Positions 7,735 to 15,200 of a stretch of 50,155 nt of DNA are shown piece by piece. Every line of letters begins with the position of its first letter. The first letter of the stretch is position 1. The notes beneath the pieces were generated by a model that saw only the letters and a program-made list of their open reading frames with translations, ran no database searches and had not been told where the DNA came from. The stretch is taken from positions 1 through 50,155 of the forward strand of contig NZ_CASFQD010000004.1 of assembly GCF_949296715.1 (NCBI RefSeq). The letters run 5' to 3'. This stretch comes from an uncultured Alistipes sp. GTDB taxonomy: Bacteria; Bacteroidota; Bacteroidia; Bacteroidales; Rikenellaceae. The position numbers were made by a program, and so were the translations under genes.

Positions 7735-8263
7735 ATGAAAAAATATTTGTTTGCGACTCTGTTCTGCCTGTCCCTGTGCAGCGCATATGGCCAAACCTCC
7801 GAGGTCGAACGCTGCGATGACCTCGACCTTCTCACGGTGGCGGAGAAGAAGCTCCTGCCGGTACTGGACGCGGTCCTTGCCGAGGAGCGTACACGGGACT
7901 ACTATCGGTCCGACACGAAATTTTCCATCTTCTTTCAGGCCGATTCGACCATTCAGATTGAGGCCTTTGATCTCCTTTTCTCCCTCTCTGAAACAGCTTC
8001 TGAGGACTATTACGGCGTGATAGAGTACGGCGGTCATTCTTTTTTTTGTGGCTGGAGCCTATCTTGACGAGCGGATTTTTAACCGGTCCGGGGCGAAACG
8101 GCGGGTCAAGTTTTATACGGATTCGGCATACGAAGAGAACGGGAAGACGGTACTTCTTCTCTTTCCGGATGACAGCCATTCGCAATGGATCTATCGTTAC
8201 GACGGGGACAAATTCCGGCTGCTTGATTTTGTGGATACCGCGCCAGCAGTAAGAGATAAATAG
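7735..8263 (+). pseudogene. Secreted protein split by +1 frameshift at a T8 run
   Basis: Frame 1 from ATG 7735 encodes a signal peptide (MKKYLFATLFCLSLCSAYGQ) and reads to EYGGHSFFCGWSLS, stopping at 8067. The other frame picks up at 8048 (VAGAYLDERIFNRSGAKRR) and runs to the TAG at 8263. The join falls on eight T's at 8040-8047. With seven T's the protein would read EYGGHSFFVAGAYLDERIF and be 175 residues. This could be a recent null mutation, a phase-variable tract, ribosomal slippage or a sequencing error. The joined product has a beta-rich end (TVLLLFPDDSHSQWIYRYDG) and no recognised family. Confidence 0.6.
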
Positions 8264-8483
8264 GACCTCAACTTCTGTTTTCTGGATTGGTGATGATTAT
8301 CACATCGTCACCAATCCCTTTATGATCGAGCCTTTTGACAATAGCTCGGGTATACATACACATTTTGATCAGAGCACCGTTGAACACTTCGTAGAATATA
8401 CCGATCAGGTATCACTTGGAGGAAAATGGTGGGTTAATGTCTTTTCGATAAATATGATACTGAGAAGATTGTTGATGGATTGA
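8253..8483 (+). pseudogene. Possible gene remnant
   Basis: An open stretch without a proper start ends at TGA 8481. It includes protein-like phrases such as PFMIEPFDNSSGIHTHFDQ and YTDQVSLGGKWWVNVFSIN. The only ATG near the beginning is at 8322. It also contains the hairpin at 8284-8317, so it could be chance open DNA. If real, it is the tail of a further island gene. Confidence 0.2.
8284..8317 (+). terminator. Strong hairpin after the frameshifted gene
   Basis: GGATTGGTGA (8284-8293) pairs perfectly with TCACCAATCC (8308-8317), with further inner pairing and a 6-base loop. It lies 20 bases after the stop at 8263. The following CTTTATG has only a weak T tract, so terminator function is probable but not certain. 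Confidence 0.45.
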
Positions 8484-8511
8484 GATGTAATATATTGTTA
8501 CATAGATAAAC

Positions 8512-8552
8512 AAAGATTAGCAGGGCAGTTTCCTACTAATCTTTATTTTTTA
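8512..8552 (+). terminator. Intrinsic terminator at the end of the toxin-tip island
   Basis: AAAGATTAG (8512-8520) pairs with CTAATCTTT (8536-8544), followed by ATTTTTTA. It lies between the plus-strand island and the minus-strand small genes and may also serve the minus strand, because the stem begins with AAA. Confidence 0.6.
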
Positions 8553-8576
8553 CGATTGTGATGATATTTGTATTAA

Positions 8577-8783
8577 TTAAAATATAAAAGAAATTAGAAA
8601 TATAAATAATACAGGGATCGTTACAAGAGTTGTTAAAACTATCATACATCCACCAGAAGCAGCGCGTCCGATCTTTTGCTGTCTGCCACTTTTGGTTAAT
8701 GGGACTCCAATTTTTTTAGAAATATTTGATTTTGCCGCGGAAAGGCCCGTTGCCCTTTTCCATGAAAAGCCACCTCTTCCCAT
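8577..8783 (-). CDS. Small basic conserved-type protein with C-terminal membrane segment
   Basis: This 68-residue minus-strand ORF starts MGRGGFSWKRATGLSAAKSN. It has a Lys/Arg-rich body (PLTKSGRQQKIGRAASGG) and ends in a hydrophobic helix (MIVLTTLVTIPVLFIFLIS). From memory, small Bacteroidetes proteins with a 'SWKR..G...AK..I....GIP.T.SGRQ.KIG' pattern recur near mobile or accessory loci. I know of no function. The strong internal composition (basic head, membrane tail) argues against a chance ORF in this A/T-rich stretch. Confidence 0.5.
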   Translation of the reverse strand: MGRGGFSWKRATGLSAAKSNISKKIGVPLTKSGRQQKIGRAASGGCMIVLTTLVTIPVLFIFLISFIF

Positions 8784-8837
8784 GATTTAATTTGTTTAAT
8801 GATTGAAATCTGTAAATTATATGATTAAATTTTTATG

Positions 8838-9095
8838 TTATTGCGCGATTAAATTATCATAAGCATCGCATATTTGATTGTACGAGTCTAATAATTCATT
8901 GTATTGATTACATAATTCATCGTATTGATTACATAACTCGGTGTATTGTTCATACAGTTCTTGGGATTGGGTATACAGCTCATTGTAGGTATCAACAATT
9001 TCTTGGGTAGATAGCCTTCTACCGTTAGAGTCGGTATAATATTTTTCGTTATTACCAGATTGTAGTAACGAAATTATATTAAAAAATAATCCCAT
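8838..9095 (-). CDS. Small coiled-coil protein with heptad-length repeats
   Basis: The 85-residue product has a short hydrophobic start (MGLFFNIISLLQSG) and a region YYTDSNGRRLSTQEIVDTY. Five near-perfect seven-residue units follow: YEQYTEL, CNQYDEL, CNQYNEL, LDSYNQI and CDAYDNL. The spacing of Tyr and Leu fits an amphipathic coiled coil. The units are also repeated at DNA level in 21-base steps (about 8840-8960), so slippage could change their number. A minus-strand -7 box lies at 9215-9222. The function is unknown; small size and coiled coil suggest an oligomeric adaptor or phage-derived protein. Confidence 0.55.
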   Translation of the reverse strand: MGLFFNIISLLQSGNNEKYYTDSNGRRLSTQEIVDTYNELYTQSQELYEQYTELCNQYDELCNQYNELLDSYNQICDAYDNLIAQ

Positions 9096-9214
9096 AATTT
9101 ATGTTTTTATCAGTGTTATCAATTTAGGAAGTTCCTTGGTTATCAGATTTGGAAGGCAGATAGTATGCTTTTCTTGTGTATTTATCTTGATAAACTTTCA
9201 GTATCTTCTGTTAT

Positions 9215-9222
9215 TACAAATA
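9215..9222 (-). promoter_or_regulatory. Minus-strand -7 box
   Basis: CAAATATA on the plus strand reads TATATTTG on the minus strand, matching TAnnTTTG. It lies 120 bases upstream of the start at 9095. A matching -33 element is not evident. Confidence 0.35.
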
Positions 9223-9340
9223 TAGTGTTTTTTATCGGATATGTTTCGCTTGTCTGATTTGTTTTTCTTTTTAGATGCTCTATCTGGGCATAACTTCCGG
9301 CTGAGATTGTATGAGAGTAACCGACGTAAGTATGCAAAAG

Positions 9341-9373
9341 CCCCGGCACCGCAAGGTGCCGGGGTTGCTTTTT
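9341..9373 (-). terminator. Bidirectional hairpin terminator
   Basis: CCCCGGCACC (9341-9350), loop GCAA, GGTGCCGGGG (9355-9364) form a perfect 10-bp stem. On the minus strand it is followed by CTTTTGC, and on the plus strand by TTGCTTTTT. It ends the lipoprotein transcript that stops at 9420. Confidence 0.75.
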
Positions 9374-9419
9374 CCCTCTCCCGTGCGGGGTCAGCCGCAG
9401 GAGGGAGTGTCAGGTAGAA

Positions 9420-11882
9420 TTAGCGAACGTTGAACGAGCTGACCTTGACAAATTCGCTCGCCTGCTTCCGCTCGGCGGGAGCATAGTATTTGCCGCCGGC
9501 CTGCTCGATCTGTTTGCGGATGTACTTCTCGACGATCCGGGTCTTGGCTGTATCTCCGGCCTGGCGCACCGCCTGCTTCATGACCGGCATCACTCCGCTC
9601 GACTCTACGCGCTGTGCGGCGCCGTTCATGACGCGCTGTGCGTTGGCCGCAGCCTCGGACGGAAGGGTGAATGCCGCGGGAACCAGTTTCTTCGATGAAC
9701 CAGATGCGGGGTTGAACGGTACGATCTGGTCGCGGCTGACATTGAGGCTGACGATCGTCGGTTGGCCTTCCATGCCGTTGCTGTCGACGCCCATGCCCAT
9801 TATGCAGTAGTTATTGTATTCCCACGGGAGCGCGACTCCGAAGGTGGCCGGAGCGTTCCCCTCGATCTTGTCGCCGTAGGCTTTGATGACCTCGATGAGC
9901 GTGTCGATGAAGAGGCCTTCCATGACCGATGCGGGACGGCTCTGGAGGCACACGTAATATGCGGCGCACGCTGTGTTCGGCGTGAACACGATGTCGACGG
10001 CAGCCTTGCCGGCATAATCCTCCGCGGGGAACTTTTCCGGATCGTAGGCCACGAGTTCGTCGCCGTCATATACGATCAGCTCTATCTCCGTAGCCGCGTC
10101 GCTGAGCACACGTTCTTCGATCGTGAACGGCACGTAGGTGAGGTCGGAGAGTATCGTATAGTTTGTTCCGTCGGTGTAGCAGGCCACTGCGTAGAGCAGG
10201 TAATCGCCCGGCTGGAACAGGCCCCATTCGCAGTCGTACATCAGCGAACCGTCGGCTTCGCCCTTGTTGACGATGGGGAAGCCGTTGCCGGCCGTCAGCA
10301 GGTACTCCTTGAACTCCTCTTCCGAGGCGAATGAGTCGTGCTTCTCCTTCAGTACGGCACCAACGACCCAGGTCTGCTCTGGATCGGACGGGGTGCAGTG
10401 GTAGGATACGGAGCTTTGGGTTGCCTCGGTAACCTGCAGGTCGAACGTGATGTCAACCATGCCCAGCTTGTTCGTATGCAGCGTGAAATAGTTGACAGAG
10501 GTGTTCCGCTCGTAGTAGTCGCCCACGCCGAATACGACGACCGTATAGTCCGTGTCGTCCTTCAGGTCGGTAACCTCGAGAACCTGCTCGCCCGTCCACG
10601 TGTTCCACACATCGTAACTGTTGGCGTAGACGATGCAGTCGTCGGCGTAACGTTCGGGTGTCATCGAGTTGGCCTCGCTCGACAGGGCGATGATGGCAAA
10701 ATACTCGCTGTTGTCCGAGGGAGTGATGCGCACTTTGGTCAGGGCGGGATCCGTGGAGAGCGTTTCGAATGCAAAAGTGCAGCTGCTGGTGATGTTGGGT
10801 TCGGGCGTCGTGACGTCGTGCGTGGTGACATCCGTCGTGCGGTATCCGTTGCTGATGCCGAATGCGAAATCCGTGTAGACGGTGTTCGAATAGAGCGTGT
10901 TGATGCTGAAGGCTGCCGGGCCCTGGGCCGTGACGTCGTCCCAGGTTGTCGGGGTGCCGAAGGCGTTGTTGAGGTCGATGACCTCCTGCAGCCGGGCAAT
11001 GATGTTGTCCGCAAACTCGTCCATTGAAGAGAACGCATCGACCTCCTCCTTGCTCAGGACGTCGGCGTAGTAGCGGTATTCATCCGATCCGGGTGTTGCC
11101 TCAATCTCCATGTAGTTGGGTTTGAGCGTCTTGACGGATAATGAAATGCCCTGGTCGTAATAGGGCGGTGCGGGCGTGGTGTAGGCGCAGGGGAATACTT
11201 CGCTTGTTACGGTCGCGTCGGTGTTCAGACCGAATGCGACGGCGACGTATTCCGTCTCGGGAGTCAGTTTGTCGAAGCTGCCTTCGGTGTCGCCCACGTA
11301 CAGCAGTTGTGCGAGCAGGTCCTCGAGTTTGATGCCATAGGTCGAGGCTACCGAGCGGAAAAGTTCGATGTAATGGTTGGTCAGCTCCTCGTCCGACGTG
11401 AATGAGTCGTAGTCGGATTTCGGCAGGTTCAGCAGGACATAGGGCATGGCTGCTTCCGTCGAGGAGACCTTGAGGCTGGCCGCGAAGGCGGTTATCCCGG
11501 TAACCTCGATATTGAGAATCCATTTTTCACTTCCCTGCTGCGTGACGTTCACCTGTACGTCATCAGCACCCGGATAGGTCAGGAGGATAGTCGCCTGACG
11601 GGCTTCCCGATCGGTATTTTCGTCGTAGTCGAACCGGATCGTGCCGGATTCGCCGTCGTTTTTCAGTTCAATCCACGATTCGGCACACTCGGCCGTGATG
11701 CTGCCCTCTTTCGTGGCGTTCTTGATGGTGTAGTGTAACTCCTCACTGCCGGCATCGGCCGTCAGGGACATGCCCTGCGCTTCCAGCACCTCGATGACGG
11801 GGCTGTCGGTCTTTCCTCCGGTGTCGTCTTTGGAGCATGCGAACAGAAGCATTCCTGCCATCAGAATGCCTAAAGGTCTCAT
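9420..11882 (-). CDS. BACON-domain surface lipoprotein
   Basis: From the ATG at 11882 the product has 820 residues and a lipoprotein signal (MRPLGILMAGMLLFAC). The ATG at 11909 would add nine residues in front. The +2 region CSKDD matches the acidic surface lipoprotein export signal of Bacteroidetes. Residues of about 30-125 look like a BACON (Ig-like) domain (LTADAGSEELHYTIKNATKE ... ITVTQQG-type ending in VNVTQQGSEKW). The rest consists of several fibronectin III-like segments with 'L.PETEYVAVAFG', 'LKDDTDYTVVVFGVGDYY' and similar phrases, then a basic helical tail. Such proteins are usually surface adhesins or glycan/protein-binding components. It is monogenic, with no PUL partner beside it. 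Confidence 0.7.
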   Translation of the reverse strand: MRPLGILMAGMLLFACSKDDTGGKTDSPVIEVLEAQGMSLTADAGSEELHYTIKNATKEGSITAECAESWIELKNDGESGTIRFDYDENTDREARQATILLTYPGADDVQVNVTQQGSEKWILNIEVTGITAFAASLKVSSTEAAMPYVLLNLPKSDYDSFTSDEELTNHYIELFRSVASTYGIKLEDLLAQLLYVGDTEGSFDKLTPETEYVAVAFGLNTDATVTSEVFPCAYTTPAPPYYDQGISLSVKTLKPNYMEIEATPGSDEYRYYADVLSKEEVDAFSSMDEFADNIIARLQEVIDLNNAFGTPTTWDDVTAQGPAAFSINTLYSNTVYTDFAFGISNGYRTTDVTTHDVTTPEPNITSSCTFAFETLSTDPALTKVRITPSDNSEYFAIIALSSEANSMTPERYADDCIVYANSYDVWNTWTGEQVLEVTDLKDDTDYTVVVFGVGDYYERNTSVNYFTLHTNKLGMVDITFDLQVTEATQSSVSYHCTPSDPEQTWVVGAVLKEKHDSFASEEEFKEYLLTAGNGFPIVNKGEADGSLMYDCEWGLFQPGDYLLYAVACYTDGTNYTILSDLTYVPFTIEERVLSDAATEIELIVYDGDELVAYDPEKFPAEDYAGKAAVDIVFTPNTACAAYYVCLQSRPASVMEGLFIDTLIEVIKAYGDKIEGNAPATFGVALPWEYNNYCIMGMGVDSNGMEGQPTIVSLNVSRDQIVPFNPASGSSKKLVPAAFTLPSEAAANAQRVMNGAAQRVESSGVMPVMKQAVRQAGDTAKTRIVEKYIRKQIEQAGGKYYAPAERKQASEFVKVSSFNVR

Positions 11883-12278
11883 GGACCTTGATGAAAATAA
11901 TGTAAACATAGATCGGTGAGTTGGTATTAAAGTCGTTTAAATATATGGATTTTTTTCTTCTCCATGTCTGAAAGAGACTAAATAAGTTGCGTTTAAAGGT
12001 GTTATTGGTGAAATATTGCACATATATAAAACGATTGCCACAAAATATTTTATGAATATTTGAGTGGTTCGTATGAAAGTTGTGGATTCGGCGGCGCAAC
12101 CGTGTACGGTCGGCGATGGCGTATGCCGTGCGCCTGCCCTGGTCGGGAGGGTAGAGCGCGCCGAGGCTCCCGGACGGTATGTGGATGGATGTTTTTGGCC
12201 CATTTCGATGATGAATCGCCGAGATTTTAGTACCTTGCACAAAATTTGAAGGCCCGGATCTGTTGCCGGATATATGCT
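11883..12278. other. Divergent promoter region between lipoprotein and tamB
   Basis: The 396 bases are A/T-rich near the lipoprotein start (11930-12065) and G+C-richer towards tamB. ORFs here look like chance. A TACCTTGC box at 12231-12238 would place transcription start near 12245, which favours the TTG at 12279 over the TTG at 12246 as the tamB start. Confidence 0.4.
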
Positions 12279-15200
12279 TTGAAAAAGATCGTCAAATATA
12301 CGTTCCGCACGTTGCTGCTGCTCCTGCTCGTGGCGCTGCTGCTGCCGGCCCTGCTGTATGTTCCGGCCGTTCAGGACCTTGTCCGGCGGAAGGCTGCGGC
12401 GTATGCTTCGCAGGCGCTCGGCATGGAGCTATCGGTCGCACGGCTGCGCCTGGCCTTTCCGCTGCGCCTGACCGTCGAGGAGACCCTTCTGCGCGACGGG
12501 GCGGACACGCTGCTGCGCTGCGGGCGTCTCTCGCTCGATGCTGCGCTGTGGCCCCTGTTGCGGAAGGAGGTGGTCGTCGACCGCTTCGAGGTGCGCGACC
12601 TCACGGCCTGCTATGCCGATTCGCTCGGCGGGATGGAGCTGCAGCTTGCAGCCGGGCGGTTCATGCTCGGGGAGTGCCGCGTCGGCCTCTCCGCACGGAG
12701 GATCGGCCTCGGGTCGGTGTCGCTCTCCGATGCCGATATCTCGCTCGACCTGCGGGCCTCCGAGGCCCCGGAGAAGACGGACAGCACGGCGTCGCAGCCG
12801 TGGACGGTGGAGGTCGGACGGCTCGTCGTGGCCAATACCGCCTTCGGCATGCGGACCGCCCCCGCGGTTACGGAACTGGCGGTGCGCCTGCCGGGCGGCA
12901 TGGTCGGGCAGTGCGTGGTCCGGCTGGGCGACCGCGATGTGACGGTCGGCAGCCTGCTGCTCGAACGGGGCGAATATGCCTACCGGACCGCTCCCGCGGT
13001 GGCCGACGCTTCGCAGCCGGTTCCGGCATATGCTACGGCCGGAAGCCCCGGGCACGATCCGGCGGAGCGGGCTGCAGGCCCCGTATCTGCCGCCGCGGAG
13101 TCGCAGCCGTGGAGCGTGCGGGTCGGGAGCGTCGTGCTGACCGACAACCGCGTCGAATACGGAACGCTGGGCCACACGCCCGCGGCGGGCTTCGATCCGG
13201 AGTGCATCGCCCTGTCGGGGCTCGACCTGGAAATCGACTCGATTCGCAACCGGGGTGCGGAGGTCGCCCTGCTGATCCGGCAGATGCGTTTTGCCGAGCG
13301 GTGCGGTCTGGACGTGCAGCAGTTGGACGGCGGCTTCCGCATGGATTCGGCCGGCATCGCACTCTCGGACTTCAACCTGCGCACGGCGAACTCCTCGCTG
13401 CGGGCCGACCTGTCGGCCGGGGCGGGGGCGCTGCGGGCGGAGCCTGCGGCGGCTGTTGCCGCGGACCTCGCGGCCCGGATCGGGGCCGGGGATGCGCTGC
13501 TGCTGTACCCCGGGCTGCCGCTTGCCGTGCTCAAGGGGCGGGACGTGCATGTGACCCTTGCCGCGGACGGTACGCTGGGCAACATCGGGCGGCTGACGCT
13601 GGGCGTCTCGTCGCCCGGGCTGGCCGCGGTAGAGGCGGACGGTGCGGTGCGCAACCTGACCGATGCGCGCCGTCTGGCGGCCGACCTCCGCTTCCGGGGC
13701 GATTTCGACAATATGAATCCGCTGCTGGCGCTGCTGCCCGACACGGCGCTGCGCCGCCGCGTGGCAATTCCCCGAGGTGCCGGTCTGCGGGGCCGGGTCC
13801 GCGCCGACGGTGCGACATACGATGGCACGGCGACGCTGACGGCAGGGGAGGGACGGCTTCTTCTCGACGGGCGCTATGACGGCCGGTCGGAGCGTTACGA
13901 CGCCCTGCTGCGCTGCGACAGCTTCCCGCTCGGGGCGTTTCTTCCGGCCGATTCGCTCGGTGTGCTCGACCTGCTCCTCACGGCCCGCGGCGAAGGGTTC
14001 GACCCGTATGCGGCGCGGACCTCGGCGGCCCTGCGGGCGCAGGTCGGCCGCGTGGTCTGGCAGGGCCGCGATCTGGGCGGGCTCGAACTCGAAGCCGATC
14101 TGGCGAAGCACCGCCTCACGGGGCGCTTGCTCGACAACAACGAAGCGTTGCGGCTTGCGCTGCAAATCGAGGGCGAACTGACGGCGCAGGCGCAGCGGAT
14201 CGCCCTTTCGGGCCGCGTGGCGGAGGTCGATCTGGCGGCCCTCGGTGTGACGCCCGAGCCGCTCGGCGGTGCCTTGACGCTCGATGCCGAGGCTTCGGCG
14301 GCGGCCGGGCGGCGCTTCGCGGCCCGGATCGGGCTGGACAGCATCGAAATTCGCAGCGACGGCCGCACGGACCGCATCCGCCCGACCGCTGCGAGCTTCT
14401 CTACGGACAGCCTGACGACGCGGGCTGCGCTGCACTCGGGCGATCTGTCGCTCGCCTTCGCCGCGCCCGGAGGGCTCGATTCGCTTGCGGCGGCATTCGC
14501 GGCCGGAGCCGATACGCTGCTGGGGCAGTTGCGCAGGCAACGTCTCGACATGGAGCGGCTGGGGGGCTCGCTTCCGGCATTCGGACTGCACCTGACGGCC
14601 GGACGCAACAACATCGTGAACAACCTGCTGAAGATGCGCGGCGCCTCGTTCGACTCGCTGCGTGTGGAGGCCGTGCATGGGGATACGCTGCCCCTGCTGG
14701 TGCGGGCCGGAGTGACAAACCTTGCTTCGGGCGGACTGCGGCTCGATACGGCGGGGCTCCGGCTCCGGCAGCAGGGGCGGCGGCTGACCTATGACGTGCT
14801 GCTGGACAATACCTCGGGCGGGCTGGAGCGGGCTGCGCGTGCCGGGCTCTCGGGCAGCCTCGTGGCGGACAGCTGCCGCCTCGACTTGTGGCTGCAGGAC
14901 CGTGCCGGGGCGGACGTTACCCGCTTCGGCTGGGATGTCGTGTGGTCCGATTCGCTGGTCCGTGCCACGCTGGGACCTGCCGCGCCGCTCTTCGGCTCGG
15001 CCCTTTGGTCGGTGAATCCCGACAACTACGTCGTCTGCGGATTCGACGGCACGCTGCGGGCCGATCTCGACCTTACGCACGACGCGCAACGGTTCTCCCT
15101 CCGCACGCTTCCCGTATCGGGGACGCCCGATGCTCCCGATGCCCTCCGGCTCGATATGGCCGGACTGCGCATCGCCTCGATGCTGGAGGCGCTGCCCGAA

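Larger units (their letters stand above)
9096..9419. other. A/T-rich intergenic region
   Basis: No gene is seen in these 324 bases. They hold a minus-strand -7 box for the coiled-coil gene (9215-9222) and a bidirectional terminator hairpin (9341-9364) belonging to the BACON lipoprotein gene. Confidence 0.5.

Noticed and set aside
8840..8960. Regular A/T-rich repeats that could suggest a CRISPR array
   Set aside because: The repeats are contiguous 21-base units without spacers and encode heptads of a coiled coil. No CRISPR array was seen elsewhere in the window.
12064..12249. 61-codon ORF upstream of tamB
   Set aside because: It lies across the promoter region, with the probable tamB -7 box inside it, and shows no protein features.
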